NCBI GenBank assembly: GCA_964552465.1
Contig: CAZKGR010000005.1
Location: 75,646-139,645, forward strand
Reading direction: 5' to 3'
Origin: BMS3BBIN04 sp964552465
Lineage (GTDB): Bacteria; Electryoneota; Electryoneia; Electryoneales; Electryoneaceae
DNA length: 64,000 bases
Made by a program: the position numbers and the translations under genes. Shown in pieces: positions 45,697 to 56,430 of the stretch (positions within the stretch are counted from its first letter, which is position 1; each line of letters opens with the position of its first letter). The notes beneath the pieces were generated by a model. It was not told the origin of the DNA. It was given only the letters and a program-made list of their open reading frames with translations, and searched no databases.

Positions 45697-46377
45697 TCAC
45701 CCAATCAAGTACAGTAACGGGAACAGGAAAATCCAGATCAGGTCAACCAGGTGCCAGTACAGCCCGGAAACCTCAACCGGATTGTAGTATTTGGAATGAA
45801 AATCGCCACGTCGTGTACGAACGATCAGCCACAGGATCACGCCCATGCCGATGAGCACGTGCAGTCCGTGCAAACCGGTCATCATGAAGTAGACGCTGAA
45901 GAAGATGTGCGGGTTGACGACATCACTCAATCCAGCATACGTGAAGAACTTACCTGGCAGTTGGCCTTCATGGAACTTGTGCGCGTACTCGAAATATTTG
46001 ACCACCATGAAAGTTCCGGCGAGCAGGAATGTGGCGCTGAGGTTGTAAACAGCGGCCTTAACCTTGTCAACCTGCAAATACCGGATGGCCAACGCGAAGG
46101 TCAGCGAACTTGCGACCAGCACGAATGTGTTCAACATGCCGAGCTTCCAGTTCAACAGCTTGTGCGCGTCGTGGAAGGTCTCCGGATGCAGTTTGTGGAA
46201 TATCGCGTAGGTGACAAACAGCCCGCCGAAGAACAGCACTTCGGTGACTAGGAAAACCCACATTCCCAGCTTGGAGGTTTCCTTCTGCTGCTCGGCATCG
46301 TGGAAGTGATGCTGAACGTATTTCGGGTGGCTGTGTTCGTGCTCGGCTGTAGCGGCAGTTGCGACACTGTCGGCCAT
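45697..46377 (-). CDS. ctaE: Cytochrome c oxidase subunit III
   Basis: A 226-residue protein with five main helices after a polar N-terminus rich in His (EHEHSHPKYVQHHFHDAEQQ). Family motifs include LGMWVFLVTEVLFFGGLF near residue 37 and the late SVYFMMTGLHGLHVLIGM and YWHLVDLIWIFLFPLLYL segments. Five helices instead of seven is usual for caa3-type subunit III. Confidence 0.93.
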   Translation of the reverse strand: MADSVATAATAEHEHSHPKYVQHHFHDAEQQKETSKLGMWVFLVTEVLFFGGLFVTYAIFHKLHPETFHDAHKLLNWKLGMLNTFVLVASSLTFALAIRYLQVDKVKAAVYNLSATFLLAGTFMVVKYFEYAHKFHEGQLPGKFFTYAGLSDVVNPHIFFSVYFMMTGLHGLHVLIGMGVILWLIVRTRRGDFHSKYYNPVEVSGLYWHLVDLIWIFLFPLLYLIG

Positions 46378-46411
46378 TTGCCTGTTCCTTTATAATGATC
46401 GTATTGCTTTT

Positions 46412-46485
46412 CTCATCCCTGTGAACCACACGATGTGCGGATTCACACGGGCATATTCATCCAGGTTTCACGAAACCGGGCTATA
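46412..46485. repeat. Family D palindrome and a CCAGGTTTC hairpin between ctaD and ctaE
   Basis: 46412-46454 is the inverted copy of the 19486 repeat, with CCCTGTGAACC at one arm and GGATTCACACGGG at the other. Next, 46461-46480 forms CCAGGTTTC, AC, GAAACCGGG, followed by CTATA. Both fill the 108-base gap between the two genes. Confidence 0.7.
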
Positions 46486-48175
<1,690 letters not shown>

Positions 48176-48189
<14 letters not shown>

Positions 48190-49135
48190 CTCCAACCTCC
48201 TTGATGTACGCGACCAGCGCGTCTATTTCCTTGTCGCTCAGTATGCCCTGGTATGTGGGCATGATCGGCTGATAACCGGCAACGATCTTCGTGCGTGGGT
48301 TCAGGATGGACTCGCGCACGTAGTTCTCGTCCACAGTAACGCTAGTCCCGTCAGTTAATGGTTCTTCGGTTCCCCAAATTCCCAGCCAGGTCGGACCGTT
48401 AGCGGGAGTGCCGTCTGTGGTGTGGCAGGTCAGGCACGCTTTGTTCACATACAAACGTTCGCCGTATTCCGCCATGCTCATCCCTTCTCCGGAGAACATC
48501 GCCTCTTCCTGCCAGTCTTGGAACTCGCTGTAGCTGACGACCCTGACTTTGCCGATCATTTCGGAGTGCTTGGTGCCGCAAAATTCGGTGCAGAAGAGGT
48601 CGTATTCGCCAACTTCTGTCGCCTCGAACCACGCAATGCTGTAGCGGTTCGGCAACACGTCTTTCTTCACTCGGAATGCTGGAACGAAGAAGCTGTGAAT
48701 CACGTCCTGCGAAGACATCAGCAGTTTCACCGGGGTATCAACCGGCACGATCAGCTCATTAACCGAGCTTCCACCTTCAGGATAGGCGAACGACCAGAAC
48801 CATTTCTGTCCGGTCACCTTGACTTCCATCGCGTTCGCGGGCACAATCGACATCTTCATATAGGTTCGAAAACTCCAGATGAAGATCACCAATACAAGCA
48901 GGGTGGGAACGATAATCCACATCGCTTCGAGAATGCTGTTGTGCGAAGGACCGGTGTCGAGCTGGGCGATATCGCCCTTTCGACGTCGCCATTTGGTGAT
49001 AAAGACAAGTGTTCCTGCCACGATTAGGACGAAGAAAAAGACCGACATCCAGACCAGGAACATGAACAGGCCGTCGACCTCGCCGGAAACCGTCGAAACC
49101 GATGGTGGCAGCCAAAATGTAGACGTGGTGTCCAT
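48176..49135 (-). CDS. coxB: Cytochrome c oxidase subunit II with fused cytochrome c (caa3)
   Basis: A 319-residue protein. Two N-terminal helices (about 21-48, 70-90) precede the periplasmic CuA domain, whose ligands are His147, Cys182, Glu184, Cys186, His190 and Met193 (CTEFCGTKHSEM). A cytochrome c domain is fused at the C-terminus with CLTCH (Cys234, Cys237, His238) and a Met ligand in QPIMPTYQG. The fusion makes this a caa3 enzyme that takes electrons from a small donor. The last bases contain the ctaD Shine-Dalgarno. Confidence 0.95.
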
Positions 49136-49201
49136 ACCACTTCCTTATGCGTCACTAGCGAATCCTGACGGATCCGAATTCAACGTGGTACTTGATTTGC
49201 G

Positions 49202-50116
49202 TTAGACTTTCTGTCGCGTCCGGTCCTTTACCCACAACATGCCCAGTGCGAATCCAAACACTAGCAGGGTGATAGCGCCACCGAGCTTCATAACCTGCCC
49301 GGCGACCATTACATACCCTTCGGCGTCCGGGTCGTAATGCATGCAATAGAGCAGAATTCGGTCGATGGTATTCCCGACTTTGCCTTCAGATCCTTCAATA
49401 ATTGCGAGCCGGAAGTCACGCGACGTGTATTCGATGCCGTACAGGTAGCGGCTGATCATCCCATCGGCTGTGAGGACTTGCACAACAGCAGGGTGCATGA
49501 ATTCACCGCGCTCGTCATCGTAGTAGTACTTGAATCCAACCTGATCGGTCAGCGCTGCCAGTGTGGTCGAATCTGCGGTGAAAAACCGCCATGGCTTCCC
49601 GACATGATTATCCGGCAGCTCGCGGTTGTATCGTTCTTCGGACGCTCGGCTGCGGCTTACTTCTTCAGCTGGATCCACACTGACCGTGACAATGCGATAG
49701 TCTTCGCCCGCGACCAGGTCACTCTCACGCGTAGCTTTGCTGACTCCGTTCAACACCAGGCTGCACAGCATCGGGCAATCGCTGTAGTGGAAGACCAATA
49801 ACACCGGCCGACCGTCTGAGAATTGGCTGCCGATAGCGACTGAGTCGCCATCAGAATTGATCACCGGAAGCGTCAAGTCGATTGAGCTGCCGAGGTGTTC
49901 GATCACGTCTATCCGCTGCATGTGAGGCGGATCGTCCTGCACAACCTGACCCCGCGCGGCAACTGCAGCCATAATCACAAAGAACAAAATCATGATTATC
50001 TGAATAATCGGCATGCCGCCAATTGCCGGCCCGCATCCGCCGCGTGTAGAACATGATTGCTCGGAATCAACTTCCTGCTCAGGGCGTGGCGTTTCTTTTT
50101 TATTCAAATCGGTCAC
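49202..50116 (-). CDS. SCO1/SenC-like protein with two membrane anchors
   Basis: A 304-residue SCO-family protein. After a Cys-containing N-terminus (SEQSCSTRGGCG) and a helix (about 35-55), the thioredoxin-like domain has the copper motif YSDCPMLCSLV (CxxxC), VSVDPAEE and a His in EFMHPAVVQVL. A second membrane helix (about 275-296) closes the protein, unlike the single-anchored SCO at 43490. Proteins of this layout usually sit with cytochrome oxidase clusters of Bacteroidetes-like bacteria. It is the second gene in the direction of transcription. Confidence 0.88.
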   Translation of the reverse strand: MTDLNKKETPRPEQEVDSEQSCSTRGGCGPAIGGMPIIQIIMILFFVIMAAVAARGQVVQDDPPHMQRIDVIEHLGSSIDLTLPVINSDGDSVAIGSQFSDGRPVLLVFHYSDCPMLCSLVLNGVSKATRESDLVAGEDYRIVTVSVDPAEEVSRSRASEERYNRELPDNHVGKPWRFFTADSTTLAALTDQVGFKYYYDDERGEFMHPAVVQVLTADGMISRYLYGIEYTSRDFRLAIIEGSEGKVGNTIDRILLYCMHYDPDAEGYVMVAGQVMKLGGAITLLVFGFALGMLWVKDRTRQKV

Positions 50117-50118
50117 AC

Positions 50119-50475
50119 TCAGCGCCCACCATCAAGCCGTTCTTGATACGCTTCCTCAGCCATCAACATCATCGCACGCTCAATGGGAATACGCACTGTG
50201 CCGGTAGTCGAATCAACCCACTCATAGGTCGAGAGGTTACGTTCACTGCGCGCGCGGGTGTCAGACAGGACAGGATTAGTAGCGTTGGCATATTGTTCCT
50301 GCCGCACTTCCTCGGTCGTCATCACGAACAATTCGTTCAGGAAAACGATTGTCAACACAATCGCAACAACTCCTACCGCAAGGCCGACGAAAACGGATCG
50401 TCCTTTGGTGTCACTACGGTCGTATCCCATGCTCGCGTCCACGGGTGCGCTGAAACTGTCGCTGGTCTGGCTCAT
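50119..50475 (-). CDS. Small single-pass membrane protein at the head of the oxidase cluster
   Basis: From ATG 50475 the product has 118 residues: a polar N-terminus, one membrane helix (about 27-50, GRSVFVGLAVGVVAIVLTIVFLNELFV), and an outer part with TGTVRIPIERAMMLMAEEAYQERL. It lies two bases before the SCO gene. The IPI(E/D)RAM segment resembles small proteins seen before SCO genes in oxidase or alternative complex III clusters; the function is unknown. Confidence 0.75.
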   Translation of the reverse strand: MSQTSDSFSAPVDASMGYDRSDTKGRSVFVGLAVGVVAIVLTIVFLNELFVMTTEEVRQEQYANATNPVLSDTRARSERNLSTYEWVDSTTGTVRIPIERAMMLMAEEAYQERLDGGR

Positions 50476-50999
50476 GCGTCTCTCGAGAGTGGTTGTAGAA
50501 TGCCGCAAAGTTAGGCACTCCAAACTTTCGCGTCAAGTCCTTTTGCGCAAAGTTTAACTCTTGGTGCACGCTATCTGGGTAGAGGCAAAACAGGCTGAAA
50601 CCGGCTATTGATGGGAAGAATCAGGTAATGCCACAGAAAAGCACGACTCTATACTCGAGTTTGAATCTCTCATGGAGTCACCTCGCTGGGACTACCAGTT
50701 GGTGGAGTTGACGGTTCATAAAAGAATAAAGCCGGACTTAGTACTCGGGCGATTGACGCTCTTTGTGTGAGTTGTTGATCAACTCGATCAGGGATCTGGG
50801 AGGTGAACGTGTTGATCGGTTTGGTTCCAGGCTATGCGTCGAGTGTCGGAATGCTCTCGAGTTCACTGACCATAGTTAATTCTGAGAATCAACTGGAACG
50901 TCGAACTGGAGCTGAGAACAGGGATTAGAGGTAGGAAAAATCTCCGGGTGTCTCATTGAGATTGATACATTTGTCGGAGAGCGATTAGTTTAACAGGAG
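50476..50999. other. Gene-free stretch upstream of the oxidase cluster
   Basis: About 524 bases between the first oxidase gene and the M50 gene, both of which read leftward. It should carry the oxidase operon promoter near 50480-50600. A 39-codon frame at 50809-50928 has a good GGGAGGTG upstream but its translation looks like no known protein. Nothing else is recognisable. Confidence 0.5.
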
Positions 51000-51635
51000 T
51001 CATAGGCCCGCGAACAGATTCAGGAAGAAGCGAACGGGCGTATCAATGATGCCGCTAATGATCGGAGTGCCAGTAACCACGCCAAACAATATCATTCCCA
51101 ACAGGCTGAAAGCAGCCACACGTTCAAACATCCGGTATTGTCGTTCATATCGCGCTGGGAAAAAGAAGTGGACGAGGCGGCTGCCGTCCAACGGTGGCAC
51201 AGGCAGGAGGTTGAACACAGCGAGGACGACATTCACGATCAATCCATATACCGTCATGTTGTAGATCATCGCCCCGGCATAACTCAGAGTTGCAGGGTCA
51301 GGCATCATCCGCATAACGATGCCAAATGCAGTTGCGAGTATGAAGTTCGTTGCGGGTCCAGCTAACGCGACCAGCAACATGTCACGCTTTGGTTTTCGAA
51401 AGTGGTTCGGGTTGACCGGTACAGGCTTTGCCCAACCGAAATGGACGATGAAAATCATTACCGTGCCGAACAGGTCAAGGTGTTTGAGTGGATTGAGGGT
51501 GAGTCGTCCGAGCTGTTTGGCGGTCGGATCGCCGAGTCGCCAGGCGACGAACGCGTGAGCAGCTTCGTGCAGTGTCAGCCCGAGCAGGGCGCCGGGGATT
51601 AGCAACAGGATTCTTTGGATGTCTGGTTCAGCCAT
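51000..51635 (-). CDS. Site-2 protease family (M50) membrane metallopeptidase
   Basis: A 211-residue polytopic protein with the zinc motif HEAAH (His23, Glu24, His27) in the first helix and the third ligand Asp in NLLPVPPLDGSRLVHFFF near residue 145. It is of the short YwhC/SpoIVFB-like class without PDZ or CBS domains. Such proteases cut other proteins inside the membrane; the substrate is unknown. The conserved NPLKHLDLFGTVM segment follows the first helix. Confidence 0.9.
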   Translation of the reverse strand: MAEPDIQRILLLIPGALLGLTLHEAAHAFVAWRLGDPTAKQLGRLTLNPLKHLDLFGTVMIFIVHFGWAKPVPVNPNHFRKPKRDMLLVALAGPATNFILATAFGIVMRMMPDPATLSYAGAMIYNMTVYGLIVNVVLAVFNLLPVPPLDGSRLVHFFFPARYERQYRMFERVAAFSLLGMILFGVVTGTPIISGIIDTPVRFFLNLFAGL

Positions 51636-51763
51636 TGGGATCAGTTCCGTAAGCAGTTGTTGGTTGCAATGAGAGTGCCGGAGAAAGTTGAGTCATTTCC
51701 ATTGATACAAACACAATATGAGCGGTAAATTTGAAGCGCTACGAGAAATTGATCCAGGAACAT

Positions 51764-52405
51764 ATGTCTGAAACACATTCCATTTTAATGGCGGATATCG
51801 TCATTTCCAAGAACGCTGCGGCTCCCAAAGCCACCCGTGCGCTTGGGATGTTGGTCAGTACCGTGAATGCGATGCTGCACGACAAGATACGCTCTCCGTT
51901 CACGATGATAAACACGACAGTGTTTCAGGGAGTGCTCGACAGTCCGCAAAACGCGCTGGGAGCGCTGTTTCTTTTCGAAAGATTAACACTCCGTTACCGC
52001 CTTCCATATAAACTTCGCTACGTAATGTTGATCGGTGAAGTTGACACAGAACTGATCTCGGATCGTGAACAAACGTTGGTCGGGGCAGGTGCGTCAGAGG
52101 CGTTGGAGTTATTGACTCGCAAAGCGCGTTCGAAGCCGCGGATTCAAATCCGTGTGCCTGACGACCGTTTGGAGCGCGAGTTGAATGACCTGTTTCGCGT
52201 TCTGGACGGTTTGACCGCCCGCTGGAAGGCAAAGGACGCTTCTTTGTTGCATGACCTGTTGAGCATGGACAAGGTCAGTGCGATTGCCAGGCGGCATGGG
52301 AAGAACCGCGGTCAGATCTACAAACGTCGCAACACATTGCTCACCGAAGAATACCGAATTGTCCGGGAGTTTATCCTCGGTCTGGGTTTGCAGTTGGACG
52401 AATGA
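51764..52405 (+). CDS. SatD-like protein
   Basis: ATG 51764 follows CCAGGAA. The 213-residue protein starts ILMADIVISKNAAAPKATRALGMLVSTVN, which matches the MADI(V/I)xSR start of the SatD family, continues with TVFQGVLDSPQNALGALFLFERL and LRYVMLIGEVDTE, and ends in a helix-turn-helix-like region (LSMDKVSAIARRHGKNRGQIYKRRNTLLTEEYRIVREFI). SatD proteins are often paired with a membrane protein, SatE, first seen in streptococcal acid tolerance; no SatE follows here. A transcription-control role is plausible but not shown. Confidence 0.65.
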   Translation: MSETHSILMADIVISKNAAAPKATRALGMLVSTVNAMLHDKIRSPFTMINTTVFQGVLDSPQNALGALFLFERLTLRYRLPYKLRYVMLIGEVDTELISDREQTLVGAGASEALELLTRKARSKPRIQIRVPDDRLERELNDLFRVLDGLTARWKAKDASLLHDLLSMDKVSAIARRHGKNRGQIYKRRNTLLTEEYRIVREFILGLGLQLDE

Positions 52406-52441
52406 ACTCAACACGTGATGTTGAGCACGCCGTGAGTAAAA

Positions 52442-52470
52442 CCGCGTTGGCATAGCCAACACGGGCAAGA
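52442..52470 (+). repeat. Family B repeat
   Basis: CCGCGTTGG, CAT, AGCCAACACGGGCAAGA; a second copy of 18188-18216. It lies 36 bases after the SatD-like stop. Confidence 0.75.
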
Positions 52471-52529
52471 CTGGAAACCGAGGCGGCACATAGTATTTCT
52501 AAATCTCTACGACGAATTGGGAAGATAGA

Positions 52530-53408
52530 ATGAGCGAGTTGCCGAAGTGGCTTGTGGTTGAGCTGCCGGGTGGTGAGCTGGCATCTGAGTTACTCGGCGC
52601 GTCACTCATGGAGTGGGGCGCGAAGGGGATGACGCCGATCGGCGACCGTTTGCTGACCGCATTCCCAGGCTCAGTCGAGAGCGGACCGCTGCTTGAAGAA
52701 ATCCAGCGCACGGTGAATGAGCTGCACGCACAAGGATTACTCCCGGACGACCGGATCGAAGCTCGTATTGTTGACGACGAGGACTGGGTTGGCAAGTGGC
52801 GGCGATCATTGGGGCTGATCCGGGCTGGACAACATTACGTGATCATCCCGCCGGGCGTGGAAGCTGAGACGAATGACGAAGACATAGTGCTCGCAATTGA
52901 GCCACGGATGGCGTTCGGTACTGGCGATCACGGGACCACACGCTTGGCTTTGGCAGCGATGGAGACGGTTCCGCTACGTGATGCTCGCGTGATTGATCTC
53001 GGTTGCGGGAACGGAATCCTGACAGTCGCTGCTGGGTTGACCGGTGCGAAGGAAATCGTCACGGTCGATTTCGAGGACGAGTCGGTGATCGAGACTGGCG
53101 AGAACGTTGAACGTCACGGAATTGCGGACCGGGTTGAGGTGACCGCTGGGGACGTTCTCGAGTGGGCGCCTCCCGAGCCTCCATACGATGTTTTAGTCGC
53201 GAACATCTACTTGCCGCCGATCATGGCGGGTGTTGCGCGTTGGTGCGAATGGCTGAAGCCGGGTGCGTACGCGATCTTCACTGGAGTGCGAGAAGGTGAC
53301 GAGGAGCGGGAACTGCTCGCCACGTTGGCTCGTGCGAACCTTGAGGTCATTAGCTCCGACAGTCTGGACACATGGTTTTGTGTCGTCTGCAGGCTGCGCA
53401 ACGCTTGA
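52530..53408 (+). CDS. prmA: Ribosomal protein L11 methyltransferase
   Basis: PrmA trimethylates ribosomal protein L11 with SAM. The 292-residue protein has the family signature IEPRMAFGTGDHGTTRLALAAME, then the Rossmann methyltransferase motif I VIDLGCGNGILTVAAGL, the acidic motif II TVDFED, and DVLVANIYLPPIMAGV in place of the NI-x-x-PL active-site motif. The N-terminal substrate domain (residues 1-105) includes DEDWVGKWR, which matches the WK(x)F region of PrmA. It is preceded by a short gap from the SatD-like gene. Confidence 0.92.
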   Translation: MSELPKWLVVELPGGELASELLGASLMEWGAKGMTPIGDRLLTAFPGSVESGPLLEEIQRTVNELHAQGLLPDDRIEARIVDDEDWVGKWRRSLGLIRAGQHYVIIPPGVEAETNDEDIVLAIEPRMAFGTGDHGTTRLALAAMETVPLRDARVIDLGCGNGILTVAAGLTGAKEIVTVDFEDESVIETGENVERHGIADRVEVTAGDVLEWAPPEPPYDVLVANIYLPPIMAGVARWCEWLKPGAYAIFTGVREGDEERELLATLARANLEVISSDSLDTWFCVVCRLRNA

Positions 53409-53561
53409 CCTGTAGGGTCTTGAGCGGCTATACTAACAGAGAACGAGCAGCTCCAATTTTAACCAGCGAGGATTGCCTCCCGCATCTTGCCTACCGATGT
53501 TGACCTGTGCCCAGTCTTGGGCGGTGTGTAAACGTGTACAACCACTCTGTGTGGAGTTGAT

Positions 53562-54839
53562 ATGATGGGTATTCTGCGCCCGGCAGGATCGTGGCTGTGT
53601 GTTGTTCTGGCGTTCGGCCTGCTGATGGGCATGCTCTGGGCTGTTGTCGGTTGTGATGATGGGATTGTTGATCCTGAGCCACCCCCAAACATTGCTATCA
53701 ATGCAGATTTGGTAGACTCGTTGAATGTCCCTGAATTCTGGGTACTTGGATCAGAAGATTTTCGATCAATCAGTATAGGTCTAGGCCTATCCGATGCTGA
53801 GAAAGAAGCCGTCCGAAGCGGATATTTACAGCCCGCATTGGTCATGATTGATATTCGCGATCAAGACGGTAATCCGACATTAAACTGGATAGAAATGCGC
53901 GATGATGGGGGTGAAGTTGAAGATTTGAGTCCTAGCGAATATGAATTCTCGTTCTCTGGGGATCTGGTAGCGAACGATTTCACTTTCAACGCAATGATCA
54001 ATGCCAACTTCGCTGAGACCGAGGGACAATACACCTTCGAAATAATTATCGATGGTCTTTACGATCCAAATGGACCCGACCGTCCAGACGTACTTCCCGA
54101 CCCAATTCTGTTCGTCGAAATCACTGTTTCCGCCAACGAGCCGCCTGTGTTCGGCGAGGTCAGCATCCCGGACAGTCTGCACGCCGGTTTCGACGCGCAG
54201 CAGTGGACGATTGAAGTCAGCGATCCGAACGAGCCCAGCGGTGACGAAGTCGTGGATGTACGGATCTCGTTAATCGCGGACGATATCACCTGGCGTGAAT
54301 TTCTGTTCGCTCCGTTGAATCCACCAACCTGGACATTTACCACTGATTCAACCTTTTCAGCAGGTTTGCCGACGAACGACTACATGATGACGATTCTGGC
54401 GACGGACCAGTATGAACAACCGTCAGATATGATCGTCGGCTCCTTGTGGATCGAGAATCTGGCACCGGAGTTGTTGTCGTTAAGCGCTCCAGACACAGCG
54501 CAGCAGCCGTCACCCGGCAGCCTGGACAACGTGTATGAATTCTTCCTTGACGTTACTGACTCGCAAGGACAGACGGACATCGCGCGCGTCTACTACACGG
54601 TCGTTGATCCGACAGGTAATTTCTTCGAGGATGATCTGTTTGTCTTCCGGGATGACGGTTTGGATTTGGACCCGGTCGCGGGGGATGGGCAGTGGAGTCA
54701 CGGATTCATAGTTGAGGAAACGGTGAGCAATTTCGGAACGTACACATTCACGTTTTATGCTGAGGATCGGGCTGGAAATACGCCCCCATCGCTCGAACAC
54801 CTGCTTGAACTCATTCCCAGTTCGGAGCCGCAGCCATGA
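53562..54839 (+). CDS. Hypothetical lipoprotein with Ig-like repeats; first gene of the PorV operon
   Basis: Start ATG 53562 or the adjacent 53565. The leader ends in MLWAVVGC, a lipobox, so the 425-residue product is a lipoprotein. The mature part holds three or four Ig/cadherin-like modules; the boundaries are marked by PPVFGEVSIPDSLHAG near residue 190 and LAPELLSLSAPDT near 305, with the calcium-like DDGLDLDPVAGDGQWS in the last. The function is unknown. Its stop overlaps the start of the next gene (ATGA), so the two are coupled. Confidence 0.75.
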   Translation: MMGILRPAGSWLCVVLAFGLLMGMLWAVVGCDDGIVDPEPPPNIAINADLVDSLNVPEFWVLGSEDFRSISIGLGLSDAEKEAVRSGYLQPALVMIDIRDQDGNPTLNWIEMRDDGGEVEDLSPSEYEFSFSGDLVANDFTFNAMINANFAETEGQYTFEIIIDGLYDPNGPDRPDVLPDPILFVEITVSANEPPVFGEVSIPDSLHAGFDAQQWTIEVSDPNEPSGDEVVDVRISLIADDITWREFLFAPLNPPTWTFTTDSTFSAGLPTNDYMMTILATDQYEQPSDMIVGSLWIENLAPELLSLSAPDTAQQPSPGSLDNVYEFFLDVTDSQGQTDIARVYYTVVDPTGNFFEDDLFVFRDDGLDLDPVAGDGQWSHGFIVEETVSNFGTYTFTFYAEDRAGNTPPSLEHLLELIPSSEPQP

Positions 54840-56422
54840 CCAAATTGAAACTAGCACCAACATTTGCGGTTCTACTGGTGATAGGACTGACCAGTCTGGC
54901 CTTGGCAGGCGATCTGCACAAACCTGTTCAATGGAAGTTGCAGGGCGATCCGGGGGGCAAACAAAACTCCACGATGATCGCAGGCGAAATAGACGGCATT
55001 CCGTCCAACTCAGTGATTGACCTCGAAGTCGCACCGCCGTACATGTGGTTGGCGACGGGGGCCGGACTGGGACGATTTGCGCCGATTTTCGGCGGTGACA
55101 GTCCTGCGGACGGGGAATGGTTCGTCGCGACGCATGAGGATGAGGGTTTTGGTCGTGGCGGTGTCAGCGCGGTGACGGCTGGCATCTCGCCGTGGGGCGA
55201 TCCGGTCATCTGGGCAGCGACGGCATTTGATTCATTGGCAGCGGGCGAGGATTTAGCGACCGGCGGTGGTGTCGGCTTCAGTCTCGATGACGGGCTGACG
55301 TGGACTTGGATGCAGCAGCCGCAGGATCAATTGAGTGACACGGCTTTTTTCGAACCGACAGTCACCCCGATACAAAACGTGACATATGACATCGGAATCC
55401 TCAGTGATCGGGTGTGGATTACAAGCTGGGGTGGCGGTCTTCGATATTTCGACATGTTCGATGGTATGCAGGATGCTGATCCCAGCGAGCTGATCTGGGT
55501 AAACCGTCCCCCGGACACGTTGAAGTTCGACGTGCTCCCCCAGGACAATCACAAGGCGTTCAGCGTGGCGACGATGACGCTGGCCGAGGACAGCCTTGTG
55601 TGGATCGGTACGGCAGCAGGGATTAACCTCAGTCGTGACAACGGCGAAACGTGGCAGAATTTCAGGCATTCCGAATTGAACGACGACACTCCAAACGGTG
55701 ATTTTGTCCCCGCACTTGGGGCGCAAGTTTTGGACGATGGCCGTCATCTGCTCTGGGCGGGATGCTGGGTTGTTTCGGCGGGCGCAGGGGAGTATTACGG
55801 CGTCAGTGTGACCGAAGACGAAGGCTTCACCTGGCGGCGTGTATTGGGCAGTGTAAATGAACCAATCAAAGTTCACAACTTCGCGTTTCAGGATTCAGTT
55901 GTCTATGCCGCAACCGATGACGGCTTGTACAAGTCGGCGGATTTCGGTGAAACGTGGGGTTTGTTCCCGAAGTCGATTGACCCGGTCAACGGCGAACGTT
56001 TCTTCGACGACGAGGTCTACGCCGCCGCTTATGGATTCGACCGCTTGTGGGTTGGCGGACCGGAAGGTTTGGGTATCAGCGATGACGGTGGTAATGAGTG
56101 GGCCATCGAACGGACCGCGCCTGAATTGTCAGGAAAGGACGACACCTACGCCTTCCCGAATCCATTTTCGCCTGAACGTTTCCCGGTAGTGCGCATGCGT
56201 TACACCATGCCAAACGCGGGGAATGTGACCATCGAGATCTTCGATTTTGCGATGGAGCGCTTGATTCGGACCGTCAATGGTGAATATCGCAGCGCGGGCG
56301 AGCACACTGATGTCTGGGACGGGCGCGATCCAACTGGCGGCGAGGTTGCTAACGGCGTCTATTTCTACCGAGTCGAAGGTGGCGGACAGGAACGTTGGGG
56401 CAAAATTCTGGTGATGGATTGA
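54836..56422 (+). CDS. Exported Asp-box beta-propeller with FlgD-like/T9SS C-terminal domain
   Basis: A signal peptide (MTKLKLAPTFAVLLVIGLTSLALAG) precedes five Asp-box (BNR) motifs of the form S.D.G.TW (FSLDDGLTWTW, LSRDNGETWQN, VTEDEGFTWRR, KSADFGETWGL, ISDDGGNEWAI), a sialidase/Ycf48-type propeller. The last 90 residues, starting TYAFPNPFSPE, form a FlgD-like/T9SS sorting domain ending in NGVYFYRVEGGG. Asp-box propellers bind or sense rather than hydrolyse by themselves. It is the second gene of the operon; the next gene begins 8 bases later. Confidence 0.85.
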   Translation: MTKLKLAPTFAVLLVIGLTSLALAGDLHKPVQWKLQGDPGGKQNSTMIAGEIDGIPSNSVIDLEVAPPYMWLATGAGLGRFAPIFGGDSPADGEWFVATHEDEGFGRGGVSAVTAGISPWGDPVIWAATAFDSLAAGEDLATGGGVGFSLDDGLTWTWMQQPQDQLSDTAFFEPTVTPIQNVTYDIGILSDRVWITSWGGGLRYFDMFDGMQDADPSELIWVNRPPDTLKFDVLPQDNHKAFSVATMTLAEDSLVWIGTAAGINLSRDNGETWQNFRHSELNDDTPNGDFVPALGAQVLDDGRHLLWAGCWVVSAGAGEYYGVSVTEDEGFTWRRVLGSVNEPIKVHNFAFQDSVVYAATDDGLYKSADFGETWGLFPKSIDPVNGERFFDDEVYAAAYGFDRLWVGGPEGLGISDDGGNEWAIERTAPELSGKDDTYAFPNPFSPERFPVVRMRYTMPNAGNVTIEIFDFAMERLIRTVNGEYRSAGEHTDVWDGRDPTGGEVANGVYFYRVEGGGQERWGKILVMD

Positions 56423-56430
56423 GGGAGACA

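Noticed and set aside
50809..50928. A 39-codon frame with a good Shine-Dalgarno sequence
   Set aside because: The translation has no membrane helix or motif and there is no conservation data; it is mentioned only as a possibility.
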